Assembly (NCBI RefSeq): GCF_016925495.1 | Contig: NZ_CP070491.1 | Coordinates: 2,046,001-2,110,000 of the forward strand | Source of the DNA: Methylococcus sp. EFPC2 | GTDB lineage: Bacteria; Pseudomonadota; Gammaproteobacteria; Methylococcales; Methylococcaceae | Direction of reading: 5' to 3' | Length of the DNA: 64,000 nucleotides | Shown here: in pieces, positions 47,898-56,512 of the stretch | Layout of the letters: each line of letters opens with the position of its first letter | How positions within the stretch are numbered: position 1 is the stretch's first letter | The notes under the pieces: model-generated | Told to the model about the DNA's origin: nothing | Seen by the model: the letters and a program-made list of their open reading frames with translations, nothing else | Databases searched by the model: none | Made by a program: the position numbers and the translations under genes

Positions 47898-49126
47898 CCC
47901 GACGCGTCGTCGTCACCGGCATGGCCGGCTTCTCGCCCATAGGCAACGACTGGGATACCGTGCGTGCCCGCCTCCAGGCCGGCCGCTCCGGCATCAAGAC
48001 CCTGCACGAATGGGACCGCTATGCCGGCCTGCTCACCCGGCTCGGAGCGCCGGTCGAAGATTTCTCCCTGCCGGACCATTACACCCGCAAGAACACCCGC
48101 AGCATGGGCCGCGTCTCGCTGCTCGCCACCCGCGCCAGCGAACTGGCGCTACAGGATGCCGGCCTGCTGAACGACCCCGTCGTCGGCGGCGGGCGCACCG
48201 GCGTCGCCTACGGCTCCTCGGTGGGCTCTACGCCGGCCATCGCCGAATACGGCGCGATGCTGATCAAGAACGACATCGGCAGCCTCAACGCCAACACCTA
48301 CCTCAAGATGATGGGCCATACCACGGCGGTGAACGTCGGTCTGTTCCTCAAGGTGCGGGGCCGCATCATCCCCACGGCGAGCGCCTGCACTTCCGGCAGC
48401 CAGGGCATAGGCTACGCCTACGAAGCCGTCAAGTTCGGCGCCCAGGACCTCATGCTGGCCGGCGGCGCAGACGAACTCTGCCCCACCGAAGCCGCCACCT
48501 TCGATGCCCTCTATGCGACCAGCACCCGCAACGACGAACCCGAACTGACGCCGCGACCGTTCGACGCCCAGCGCGACGGCCTGGTCATCGGCGAAGGCGC
48601 CGGTACTCTGGTGCTGGAAAACCTCGATCATGCGCAGGCACGCGGGGCGCGGATCTATGCCGAGCTCGTCGGCTTCGGCACCAACTCCGACGGTGCCCAT
48701 GTCACCCAGCCCAGCCCGGAAACCATGGCCATCGCCATGAAGCTGGCCCTGCAGGGTGCCGGACTGACGCCGGGAGACATCGGCTATGTTAGCGGCCACG
48801 GCACGGCGACGGAGCAGGGCGACATCGCCGAGAGCCACGCGACCCACGCCGTATTCGGTTCCCGCGTTCCCATCAGCAGCCTCAAGAGCTATACCGGCCA
48901 CACCCTGGGCGCCAGCGGCGCGCTGGAAGCCATCGCCGCGATACGCATGATGGAAGACGGGCTGTTTCACCCCACCCTCAACCTGGAACAGGTCGACCCG
49001 CGCTGCGCGGACCTCGACTATATCCGCGGCGGCATGCGCGCCATCGCCACCGACCATGTCATGAGCAACAACTTCGCCTTCGGCGGCATCAACACCTCGC
49101 TGATATTCCGCCGCTGGACGACTTGA
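47894..49126 (+). CDS. Beta-ketoacyl-ACP synthase (ApeR-like)
   Basis: This is a 410-aa thiolase-fold condensing enzyme with the full C-H-H triad: C165 (TASACTSGSQG), H302 (GHGTATEQGD) and H336 (SYTGHTLGASG). It elongates ACP-bound chains by decarboxylative condensation with malonyl-ACP. The start is TTG at 47894, overlapping the ketoreductase stop; the product begins TRRVVVTGMAGF, a normal ketosynthase N-terminus. The much longer open frame upstream overlaps the ketoreductase and is not real. Confidence 0.93.
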   Translation: MTRRVVVTGMAGFSPIGNDWDTVRARLQAGRSGIKTLHEWDRYAGLLTRLGAPVEDFSLPDHYTRKNTRSMGRVSLLATRASELALQDAGLLNDPVVGGGRTGVAYGSSVGSTPAIAEYGAMLIKNDIGSLNANTYLKMMGHTTAVNVGLFLKVRGRIIPTASACTSGSQGIGYAYEAVKFGAQDLMLAGGADELCPTEAATFDALYATSTRNDEPELTPRPFDAQRDGLVIGEGAGTLVLENLDHAQARGARIYAELVGFGTNSDGAHVTQPSPETMAIAMKLALQGAGLTPGDIGYVSGHGTATEQGDIAESHATHAVFGSRVPISSLKSYTGHTLGASGALEAIAAIRMMEDGLFHPTLNLEQVDPRCADLDYIRGGMRAIATDHVMSNNFAFGGINTSLIFRRWTT

Positions 49127-49246
49127 ACGGCCGCTGACCGGACTCGCCTATATAAACAAAACAAACGCCGTCCGAACGGATCCGAATTTGGGCCGATCGC
49201 CGGCACTGTTATCATGGCCGGCATTTCACTCAGAGGAGCTTTAAAG

Positions 49247-49552
49247 ATGGAAAGCATCAAGATGTTGGTAGGCGCGGTATTGTTGTTGGCGGCAGGAGCC
49301 GCCATGGCGAGCGAAGATCTGGCCCAGAGCAAGGGCTGTCTCGTCTGCCACTCGATCGATTCCAACAAGCTGGGCCCGGCCTACGTCGATGTCGCGCAAC
49401 GCTATGCCGGGCAAGCCGACGCGGAAGCAAAATTAACCGCCAAAGTGATCGAGGGAGGAGCCGGATCCTGGGGCGATATGGCCATGCAACCCAACAACAT
49501 CACGCCCGAGGAAGCCAAGCAACTGGTTCAATGGATCTTGACGCTGAAATGA
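49247..49552 (+). CDS. Class I cytochrome c (c551/c552-like)
   Basis: This is a 101-aa protein with a signal peptide (MESIKMLVGAVLLLAAGAAMA), one haem motif C31-LV-C34-H35 and a C-terminal Met ligand in GDMAMQPNN, the small periplasmic monohaem cytochrome c layout. It carries electrons in the periplasm. The start follows AGAGGAGC. It sits between the ketosynthase and acyltransferase genes of the polyene cluster but has its own 120-bp upstream region, so it may be independent of the cluster. Confidence 0.92.
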   Translation: MESIKMLVGAVLLLAAGAAMASEDLAQSKGCLVCHSIDSNKLGPAYVDVAQRYAGQADAEAKLTAKVIEGGAGSWGDMAMQPNNITPEEAKQLVQWILTLK

Positions 49553-49738
49553 CCACATCGGCCTAGTGGCGCGATCGGAATTAACCATCAATCACCACCT
49601 ATCCGCGTCGACGGCAAGCTGTTGACGCGGATGTCGCCGAGTCCCGCAACCGTCGGCCACGATGTCATCCGGTCGACGGGCCGCCCATTCCCCCGCAAAC
49701 CCCGCCGCGTTCCTTTGCCCGTCGACTAAGACACGCCG

Positions 49739-50524
49739 ATGGCATCCCTGTCGAGACGCATCGACTATTTCTGGCGCCTGGTCGCGACCGGCTTTAGCTA
49801 CGCCCTGTTCGGCGTGGGATCGGCCCTGATCTGGGTGATTCTGTTCCCCCTGATATCCCCCTTCCTGGGCCGTGGCGCCGAACGCAAGCGCCGGGCGCGC
49901 CGGTTGATGCACGAGGTCTTCCGTTTCTACGTCGCCGTCATGCGCGGGCTGGGCCTCCTGACTTACCGGGTGCAGAACGGCGAGGCGCTGAACCGGCCGG
50001 GGCGTATCGTCGTCGCCAATCATCCGACCTTGATCGACGTGGTTTTGTTGATTTCGATGATCCGCAACGCCACCTGCATCGTGAAACCGGCCTTGTATAA
50101 CAATCCGGTGATGCGCTTCCCGATACGGGCGATGGATTATTTGTATGCGGAAGACCCGGAAATCCTGCTGCAACGCTGCGTGGACGATTTGCACGACGGC
50201 AGCACGCTGATCGTCTTCCCGCAGGGTACGCGCACCCCCGCCTACGAACAGCGGCCTTTCCAGCGGGGCGCGGCGAATATCGCCCTGCACTCCGGCGCGC
50301 CCCTGCTGCCGGTCCATATCCGCTGCTCGCCACCCACCCTGGGCAAACACGAGAAGTGGTATCACATCCCGCCGACCCGGGTATGCTTCGACATCCACGT
50401 GGGGGAAGAAATCGACCCGCTGAGCTATGCGGACGGCCGGGAACGGGCCCGGGCGGCGCGCGCGCTGACGCGGGACATGCAAGCCCGCCTGTCGGAACCA
50501 TCGAAAAAATTTGGGCCAGCCTAA
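49739..50524 (+). CDS. Lysophospholipid acyltransferase (PlsC-like)
   Basis: This is a 261-aa protein with an N-terminal membrane segment (residues 20-45) and the PlsC motif NHPTLID, with H95 and D100 as the HX4D pair. The second motif is FPQGTRTP near residue 160. In aryl polyene clusters an enzyme of this type is thought to attach the polyene acyl chain to a lipid-type acceptor. It lies in the forward operon before the first ACP. Confidence 0.9.
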   Translation: MASLSRRIDYFWRLVATGFSYALFGVGSALIWVILFPLISPFLGRGAERKRRARRLMHEVFRFYVAVMRGLGLLTYRVQNGEALNRPGRIVVANHPTLIDVVLLISMIRNATCIVKPALYNNPVMRFPIRAMDYLYAEDPEILLQRCVDDLHDGSTLIVFPQGTRTPAYEQRPFQRGAANIALHSGAPLLPVHIRCSPPTLGKHEKWYHIPPTRVCFDIHVGEEIDPLSYADGRERARAARALTRDMQARLSEPSKKFGPA

Positions 50525-50540
50525 ATCGCGCCCTCAAAGG

Positions 50541-50546
50541 ATATAA
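50541..50546 (+). promoter_or_regulatory. Possible -10 box upstream of the first ACP gene
   Basis: A consensus TATAAT lies 111 bp before the first ACP start codon in the only gap of this part of the operon. No -35 at the standard distance is convincing, so this is tentative. Confidence 0.3.
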
Positions 50547-50656
50547 TCGCCGGCAAGCCAAGCCGGCCAGGACTTCCTCCCTCCGACGCCCAAGCAGGAG
50601 ACGAGCGTTGGGAGCCAGCGCCGGCGTATATCCAACTGCCGAATTTTGAAGACGAC

Positions 50657-50905
50657 ATGCAAGACCGGGACGAAATCCTTAATCTGCTCAAAGACCTGAT
50701 CGCCGAAATGTTCGAGATTTCCCGCGACGACGTGGCGCCGGCGGCATCCTTGTCCCAGGACCTGGATATCGACAGCATCGACGCCGTGGACCTGATGGTC
50801 AAACTTCGTCAGGTGACCGGACGGCGCATCCAGCCGGAGGATTTCAAGTCCGCCCGCACGGTGCAGGACGTCGTCGACACGATCTACCATCTTTACAACG
50901 CCTGA
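50657..50905 (+). CDS. Acyl carrier protein 1
   Basis: This is an 82-aa acyl carrier protein. The phosphopantetheine attachment site is S40 in LDIDSIDAVDL. It would carry the growing polyene. It is immediately followed by a COG4648-like membrane protein gene (6 bp gap), an arrangement repeated with the second ACP at 55626. Confidence 0.93.
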   Translation: MQDRDEILNLLKDLIAEMFEISRDDVAPAASLSQDLDIDSIDAVDLMVKLRQVTGRRIQPEDFKSARTVQDVVDTIYHLYNA

Positions 50906-50911
50906 CCCCGC

Positions 50912-51463
50912 ATGCGGCCGCTAGGGATCGCCGTCCTCACGATAGGCTACCCGGTCCTGATCTACTTGGCGCTGGACCATGTCCAGCCCCGTTATCTGGC
51001 CCTGCTGGTCTTGGCCGCCGTGATCCTGCGCGGGCGCTGGAGCGGCTCCGGACTGCCGGCGGCCGGGGCCGGCTTCAAGGGGCTGGCGCTCATCGGCGGC
51101 GCACTGCTCCTGGCGGCGAGCTTCCTGAACGACCGCGTGCTCCTGTTGAGTTATCCCATTGCGGTCAGCGCCGTTTTCCTGGGCGTCTTCGGCCACAGCC
51201 TGGCGCATCCGCCCACCGTGGTGGAACGTCTGGCGCGCATCCGGGAGCCGGATCTGCCCGCCCGGGGCGTCGCCTACACCCGCAAGGTCACCTGGGTGTG
51301 GTGCTTCTTTTTCCTGGGCAACGGCCTGGTTTCCGCCGCCACCGTCTGGCATGGGGACGTCGCCCTCTGGACCCTGTACAACGGCCTCATCGCCTATGTC
51401 GTGATGGGCCTGCTGTTCGCCGGCGAATGGATGGTCAGAAGCCGCGTGCGCAAAGCCTTTTAA
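50912..51463 (+). CDS. COG4648-like membrane protein 1
   Basis: This is a 183-aa protein with about six hydrophobic helices. Conserved features shared with the product at 55892 are FGHSLAHPPTVVERL near residue 90 and LWTLYNGL near 150. Such proteins occur in aryl polyene clusters (ApeG-like position) with no proven activity. The context after an ACP gene suggests a role near the membrane site of polyene transfer. Confidence 0.82.
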   Translation: MRPLGIAVLTIGYPVLIYLALDHVQPRYLALLVLAAVILRGRWSGSGLPAAGAGFKGLALIGGALLLAASFLNDRVLLLSYPIAVSAVFLGVFGHSLAHPPTVVERLARIREPDLPARGVAYTRKVTWVWCFFFLGNGLVSAATVWHGDVALWTLYNGLIAYVVMGLLFAGEWMVRSRVRKAF

Positions 51464-51465
51464 AG

Positions 51466-51831
51466 ATGCAGACCGAAAACTACGCGGACGCCTGGCCCGA
51501 GGTCCTGGACGAACGGCGCGACGGAGACAGCGTCGTACTGGACCTGCGCATTCCCGACGGGCTGGCCTATTTCCCCGGCCACTTCCCCAGCATGCCGATA
51601 TTGCCGGGCGTGGTCCAGATACACTGGGCCATCCATCTGGCGCGGGGCCGGTTCGCCATGGCATCCCGGTTTCAGCGCATGGAGGTCATCAAGTTCAAGA
51701 ACCTCATCCGCCCCCGCTACGTCCTGCAACTGCACTTGAATTATCAGTCACCCGAACGCCGCCTGCAGTTCGCTTACCGCTCGCACGACGAAGCGTTCAG
51801 TTCCGGACGGATTTATTTTCATGACGAATGA
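51466..51831 (+). CDS. apeI: ApeI-type 3-hydroxyacyl-ACP dehydratase
   Basis: This is a 121-aa hotdog protein. The family motif YFPGHFPSMPILPGVVQIHW (about residues 36-55) carries the catalytic His in the GHFP loop. It is the second dehydratase of the cluster. The start codon ATG lies 2 bp after the previous stop. It overlaps the glycosyltransferase gene by 11 bp. Confidence 0.9.
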   Translation: MQTENYADAWPEVLDERRDGDSVVLDLRIPDGLAYFPGHFPSMPILPGVVQIHWAIHLARGRFAMASRFQRMEVIKFKNLIRPRYVLQLHLNYQSPERRLQFAYRSHDEAFSSGRIYFHDE

Positions 51832-52564
51832 TTTCCGGCCTTGCGCGGTCGTGCCCGTCTACAACCACGAAGGTCCGCTGCCGGGCATCGTCGCGCGGCT
51901 GCGGGAAAAAGCCCTGCCCGTGATCCTGGTCGACGACGCCAGCGCCGCATCCTGCGCCCGTCTCATGGACGAACTGGCCACGGCCGATGCCGGCGTCGAC
52001 TTGATCCGCCATCCGCGCAACCGCGGCAAAGGCGGGGCGGTCAAGAGCGGTTTGATCGCGGCTAGCGCGCGGGGCTACAGCCATGCGGTCCAGGTCGACG
52101 CGGACGGCCAGCACGATCTGGACGATCTCGAGCGCATGCTCGACCTCGCACGCGCCCATCCGAACGCAGTCGTCGCGGGCCAGCCCATCTTCGACGAGTC
52201 CGTGCCCAAGGGCCGCTATTACGCCCGCTACCTGACCCATGTCTGGGTGTGGATCAACACCCTGTCGCTGACGATAAGAGACGCCCTGTGCGGCTACCGC
52301 GTCTACCCCCTGGCAGCCAGCGTCCGCCTGATCGAAAACGCGAGGCTGGGCGAACGCATGGATTTCGACGTGGAAATCCTCATCCGGCTGTACTGGCAGG
52401 GAACCCCGATTGTCACCCTGCCCACCCGCGTCCGCTATCCGCAAGACGGTGTATCGCATTTCCGCCCCTGGCTGGACAACGCCTTGCTCAGCCTCATGCA
52501 GGCGCGGATGTTTTTCGGCATGCTGCTGCGCCTGCCCAGCCTGATCGCTCGACACTTCCGATGA
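51821..52564 (+). CDS. Glycosyltransferase family 2
   Basis: This is a 247-aa GT-A fold enzyme. AVVPVYNHEG at the N-terminus, VDDAS, RNRGKGGAVKSG and the DADGQH metal motif near residue 92 are those of polyprenyl- or dolichyl-phosphate-type GT2 proteins. It would add a sugar to the polyene headgroup or lipid anchor. It overlaps the dehydratase and acyltransferase genes, so it is part of one operon. Confidence 0.92.
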   Translation: MTNDFRPCAVVPVYNHEGPLPGIVARLREKALPVILVDDASAASCARLMDELATADAGVDLIRHPRNRGKGGAVKSGLIAASARGYSHAVQVDADGQHDLDDLERMLDLARAHPNAVVAGQPIFDESVPKGRYYARYLTHVWVWINTLSLTIRDALCGYRVYPLAASVRLIENARLGERMDFDVEILIRLYWQGTPIVTLPTRVRYPQDGVSHFRPWLDNALLSLMQARMFFGMLLRLPSLIARHFR

Positions 52565-53523
52565 AATCCGAACGGACTTTCCAGCATTGGGCAGCTGTGG
52601 AGGAAACCGGCATCCTCTGGGGCATGAAGGCCTTGCTGGCGATCTACCGGCTGTTCGGCCGTCCGGCTTTCCGCCTGGTGCTGTATCCCGTGGTCGGCTA
52701 TTACTTCCTCGCCAACCGGGCCGCGCGGCGGGCCTCGCGCGATTATCTCCAACGCCTCGGCGCCTATTATCCCGAGCTGGCGATCACCGGCAGCTTCCTG
52801 GAAAGCTACCGGCACTTCATCCAATTCGCGGAAACTTTGCTGGACAAGATCGTGGTGTGGTTTGAGGACTTGGGACCCGAGCGCGTGATATTCCACAATC
52901 GTCCCCTGTTGCTGAACACGCTGACCGAAAACCGCGGCACGATACTGCTCGGCGCGCACCTGGGCAACCTGGAAATCTGCCGGGCGCTGGCCGAAACACG
53001 CGACGCGGTGCGCCTGAATATCCTCGTCCATACCAAGCATGCGGAGAAATTCAACCGTCTGCTCGGCGGCGTCGAACGCCACGGCGGGATAGAGCTCATT
53101 CAGGTCACGGAACTCAACCCCGCCGTGGCGATCCGCCTGCAGGAAAAGCTGGACCGCGGCGAGTTTCTGGTCTTGGTCGGCGACCGCATACCCATAGGCA
53201 GCCCCCACCGTACCGTGAAAGCGCAATTTCTCGGCGCCGACGCCGAGTTCCCTCAAGGCCCTTATCTGCTGGCCTCCCTGCTGCGCTGCCCCGTTTACAC
53301 CCTGCTGGCCTATCCCTGGGAGGGCAAATACCAGATTTTCCTGGAGCCTTTCGCCGAGCAGATCGCCCTGCCCCGCCGCGATCCGCAACGCGCGCTGGAA
53401 CTGGCAGGCTGGGCGCGGCGCTACGCCGAAAGGCTCGAAAGCCATTGCCGCCGGGTGCCTTTCCAGTGGTTCAACTTCTACGGATACTGGGACAGCGCGG
53501 GGACAAATAGCCGTGACGAATAA
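52561..53523 (+). CDS. LpxL/HtrB-like acyltransferase
   Basis: This is a 320-aa protein of the lipid A acyltransferase family: LLGAHLGNLEICR holds the HX4E catalytic pair near residue 145, and GDRIPIG follows near residue 215. An N-terminal hydrophobic segment (about residues 22-50) anchors it. In aryl polyene clusters this type transfers an acyl chain to the glycolipid. ATGA overlap with the glycosyltransferase gene shows coupling; 11 bp overlap with the thioesterase gene. Confidence 0.9.
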   Translation: MKSERTFQHWAAVEETGILWGMKALLAIYRLFGRPAFRLVLYPVVGYYFLANRAARRASRDYLQRLGAYYPELAITGSFLESYRHFIQFAETLLDKIVVWFEDLGPERVIFHNRPLLLNTLTENRGTILLGAHLGNLEICRALAETRDAVRLNILVHTKHAEKFNRLLGGVERHGGIELIQVTELNPAVAIRLQEKLDRGEFLVLVGDRIPIGSPHRTVKAQFLGADAEFPQGPYLLASLLRCPVYTLLAYPWEGKYQIFLEPFAEQIALPRRDPQRALELAGWARRYAERLESHCRRVPFQWFNFYGYWDSAGTNSRDE

Positions 53524-53947
53524 AACGCGCGCCGTGCAGGGCGAGATCGAGCTGGAAATCCCCTTCCACGACATCGACCTGCTGAACATCGCCTGGCACG
53601 GCCATTACTGCAAATACCTGGAACTGGCCCGCTGCGCGCTGCTGGAAAAAATCGGCTACGACTACCTGACGATGAAGGAAACCGGCTATGTCTGGCCCAT
53701 CGTCGATCTCCAGTTGCGCTATCTGCAGCCCGCCCGCTTCATGCAGCGCATCGCGGTCGTGGCCGAGTTGATCGAGTGGGAATACCGGATGAAGATCAAA
53801 TACCGCATTCGCGACGCCAGCACCGGCCAGCTCATGGTCAAGGCGGTCAGCGTGCAGGTCGCCGTCGAGCGGGACAGCGGCGAAATGTTGTACGCATCGC
53901 CGCCGGTATTTTTGGAGAAGCTCGAGCAATACCAGCAAGACCACTGA
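53513..53947 (+). CDS. Acyl-ACP/CoA thioesterase (4HBT, YbgC-like)
   Basis: This is a 144-aa hotdog thioesterase. The N-terminal IPFHDIDLLNIAWHGHYCKYL holds the catalytic Asp and His of the 4-hydroxybenzoyl-CoA-type family, and the rest fits YbgC. It probably releases or edits the chain (ApeK-like position). The start is GTG at 53513 inside the previous gene. Confidence 0.88.
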   Translation: MTNKTRAVQGEIELEIPFHDIDLLNIAWHGHYCKYLELARCALLEKIGYDYLTMKETGYVWPIVDLQLRYLQPARFMQRIAVVAELIEWEYRMKIKYRIRDASTGQLMVKAVSVQVAVERDSGEMLYASPPVFLEKLEQYQQDH

Positions 53948-54037
53948 ACCGCTTCGATTTCGCCCGCACCGGATGCGTACACCCGCCACTCGCGTATACC
54001 ATGACCCCGCCATCGACTGACTACTAGGAGTCATACC

Positions 54038-54604
54038 ATGCCCAAGCGCATCGTCCCGCTGTTCCTGGCCCTTATCGTACTGTCCGGCCTGAGCGCCTGC
54101 GCCAAGAAATTCCAGCCCGGCCAGCTCGCCTCCGGCATCGATGTCGGGTCCACCTATTACACCCAGTTCAGCCTGTTCCAGGAGAAAAACAATTACCGCA
54201 CCACCAATTATCGCCGCGGCTTTCTGATACCCGTCAATACCGCAGTGACGCTGACATCCATCAACAGCAAAGAGATTACGCTGCGCCTCAGCGATTCCGG
54301 CCAGCCCCTGACCATAGAAAACGTGCCCAAGCACACCAACGAAGACGTGCAGGCCGCTTTCCTGAAAATATTGGGGCCCCGGAAAGTGGATTTGTCGCGC
54401 TTCTCGGCCGACGAACAAAAGGCCATCCTCGACGGCCAGGTCAAAATCGGCATGTCGCGCAAGGCGGTCCAGGTGGCCATCGGCTACCCCCCGCAAAACT
54501 CCACGCCGAATCTGAGCGTAGACGACTGGACTTATTGGGCCTCCCGCTTCGACCGCTTCATCGTCCATTTCAAGAACGACAAGGTCGCGGAAATCCGCCA
54601 TTGA
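54038..54604 (+). CDS. Lipoprotein of unknown function in polyene cluster
   Basis: This is a 188-aa protein with a lipobox LSAC (Cys about residue 21) after a typical signal sequence. The C-terminal 50 residues (DGQVKIGMSRKAVQVAIGYPP, then WTYW and IVHFKNDKV) resemble the SmpA/OmlA/BamE-like fold found in outer-membrane lipoproteins. It probably sits in the outer membrane. A CTAGGAG site precedes the ATG. It is not the DUF3261 protein usual in E. coli-type clusters. Confidence 0.75.
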   Translation: MPKRIVPLFLALIVLSGLSACAKKFQPGQLASGIDVGSTYYTQFSLFQEKNNYRTTNYRRGFLIPVNTAVTLTSINSKEITLRLSDSGQPLTIENVPKHTNEDVQAAFLKILGPRKVDLSRFSADEQKAILDGQVKIGMSRKAVQVAIGYPPQNSTPNLSVDDWTYWASRFDRFIVHFKNDKVAEIRH

Positions 54605-54636
54605 CAGCGGCTCCGGCCGTAGGCCGACACCGACGG

Positions 54637-55335
54637 ATGGACGCGGCATCGCTGGACCACAGCATCCACCTCTGGCTGATCCGGCATAAGGACTTGGCGG
54701 ACGAAACGCCGGAGCACCCGATCTGCCTCAGCGAGACTGAACGAGAACGCGCCGGACGGCTCCGTTCGGAAACGGCCCGCGCGCGCTTCGTCGCTACGCG
54801 TGTCTGGCTACGCGGCCTGCTCGGGCATTATCTGAACACCGATGCTCGCGACATCGACTGGGAGCACAACGCCCACGGCAAACCGCGTCTCGCCGGTCAG
54901 GCGGAAGATCAAGGCCTGGTGTTCAACCTATCCCATACCGGCGACTATGCCGCGCTGGCGCTCACCCGCGACGGCCGCCTGGGTGTCGACATCGAACTGC
55001 CCAAGGCCAGCCGCGACCTGGAAGGCCTGGCAGCCATGTGCCTAGCGCCGGAAGAGCTGAGCTGGTGGCGCGAGGGTGCCGAGGACGAAAAAGCCGCGAA
55101 CTTCTTTCGCCTCTGGGTCTGCAAGGAAGCCTACGTCAAGGCGGTGGGCCGGGGCATCGCCCTGGGCCTGAAACGGATAGCCGTCAAACCGGACTTTTCC
55201 GGCTTCCTCCGCCTTCCGCCGGAATACGGCACTCCCGAGGCCTGGCACATGTACGAAAGCCACCATGGGCCTTGCCGGCTCGCCCTGGTTCATGAAGGCG
55301 AAGCGAGGCCGATCACCGTATTTGCTTCATCTTGA
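54637..55335 (+). CDS. 4'-phosphopantetheinyl transferase (Sfp type)
   Basis: This is a 232-aa enzyme with the paired Sfp motifs GVDIE (residues 116-120) and WVCKEAYVKA (160-169), which bind Mg2+ and CoA. It converts apo-ACP to holo-ACP, here for the two cluster ACPs. A TTG at 54601 overlapping the previous stop would add 12 residues and matches the TTGA coupling seen for the ketosynthase; the ATG at 54637 is preferred by homology start. Confidence 0.92.
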   Translation: MDAASLDHSIHLWLIRHKDLADETPEHPICLSETERERAGRLRSETARARFVATRVWLRGLLGHYLNTDARDIDWEHNAHGKPRLAGQAEDQGLVFNLSHTGDYAALALTRDGRLGVDIELPKASRDLEGLAAMCLAPEELSWWREGAEDEKAANFFRLWVCKEAYVKAVGRGIALGLKRIAVKPDFSGFLRLPPEYGTPEAWHMYESHHGPCRLALVHEGEARPITVFASS

Positions 55336-55625
55336 GTAGCCAGGCTTCATGAATTCCAAACCGCCGGTCTCCAAGTCCTGCGACGCGGTCGTCGCACTCT
55401 GAAGAGGCTCCCTCAAGTGGACGGCTCCGTCATTGCCCGCTTGGACGAGCGTGTACAATAGCGGCCCGGTAAACCCGGTGTAGCCCCGAAACCTAACGAT
55501 CGGGCTCGCCCGATAGACCCCAACCCGTTACCCGGAAGTTCATTGCACACCTCGGCCCCGGACATGGCGCCGAACGTTCGCCTGCTGGAACTGACCGGGC
55601 CCACGAAGTGATTGCATAGACCGAT
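55336..55625. promoter_or_regulatory. Intergenic region with possible promoter for the second half of the cluster
   Basis: The stretch of 290 bp before the second ACP is the largest gap on the plus strand of the cluster. A TACAAT box lies at 55454-55459 with TTGCCC at 55433 (spacing 15 bp, slightly short). No ORF is supported. Confidence 0.35.
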
Positions 55626-55895
55626 ATGCCTGAAAACCTGATTCTGGAATTGAAACAACTGCTAATCGATGGCTTGCGCCTGGAAGATATCTCCGTGGAC
55701 GACATCGATGCCGATGCCCCCTTGTTCGGCGGCGGCTTGGAACTGGACTCCATCGACGCGCTGGAGATCGGCGTGTTGCTGAACCGTACCTACGGCGTGC
55801 ATATCAGCGCGGGCGACGACCGCAACCTGCAGATATTCGCCTCCCTCCGCGCGTTGGCGGAATTCGTCGCGGCGAACCGTGGCGCGGTGGCGTGA
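55626..55895 (+). CDS. Acyl carrier protein 2
   Basis: This is an 89-aa acyl carrier protein with S42 in LELDSIDALEIGV as the phosphopantetheine site. Its N-terminal half (LEDISVDDIDADAPLFGGG) differs from the first ACP, suggesting a distinct partner. GTGA overlap with the next gene. Confidence 0.93.
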   Translation: MPENLILELKQLLIDGLRLEDISVDDIDADAPLFGGGLELDSIDALEIGVLLNRTYGVHISAGDDRNLQIFASLRALAEFVAANRGAVA

Positions 55896-56512
55896 ACCGG
55901 CGACTCCCTGTCAGCTTGATCATCCTGTTGGCCCTCGGCTATCCGTTCTTGAGCGGCTGGCTGATGGGGCAGGGTTACGGCCGGGCCGTGCTCCTGCTGT
56001 TTGCCTGCCTCACGCTCGGCCGTGCGCTGCGCGCCGGCGCACCCGCTCGACGCTGGATCCACGGCGGCTCGGCGATCCTGCTGGCGCTCGGGGCCGTCTA
56101 TTCCGAAGCGTTCACCGCCCGCCTGATACCCGCACTGGTCTATGCGTCCCTGGCCTGGCTGTTCGGCCATACGCTGGCGCATCCGCCCAGCCTGATCGAG
56201 CGCCTGGTGCGGCTGCAGTTTCCCGAATTCCAGCCGGGCATCGCCGACTATCTGTACCGGCTCACCCAGATCTGGACCGCTTTTTTCGCTGCCAGCGCGG
56301 CCGTCTGCGTGCTGTTGGCGGCCTATGCGGACGAGCGCCTCTGGACACTCTACACCGGAGTGATCGTCTACCTGCTCATGGGAGGCCTGGCCCTGGGCGA
56401 AATGATTTACCGGCCTATCCGTTTCCCGGACCTGGAAATACCGCATCCTGTGGACAGCCTGAAGGTGATGATGCGGGACGGCCACAAGGTATTCCGGGAA
56501 CTGCGCGGATGA
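55892..56512 (+). CDS. COG4648-like membrane protein 2
   Basis: This is a 206-aa protein, the paralogue of the product at 50912: FGHTLAHPPSLIERL near residue 90 and LWTLYTGVIVYLLMGG near 150 are conserved between them. There are about six helices plus a charged C-terminal tail (DSLKVMMRDGHKVF) not present in the first copy. The start is GTG at 55892. It follows an ACP, as the first copy does. Confidence 0.82.
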   Translation: MNRRLPVSLIILLALGYPFLSGWLMGQGYGRAVLLLFACLTLGRALRAGAPARRWIHGGSAILLALGAVYSEAFTARLIPALVYASLAWLFGHTLAHPPSLIERLVRLQFPEFQPGIADYLYRLTQIWTAFFAASAAVCVLLAAYADERLWTLYTGVIVYLLMGGLALGEMIYRPIRFPDLEIPHPVDSLKVMMRDGHKVFRELRG

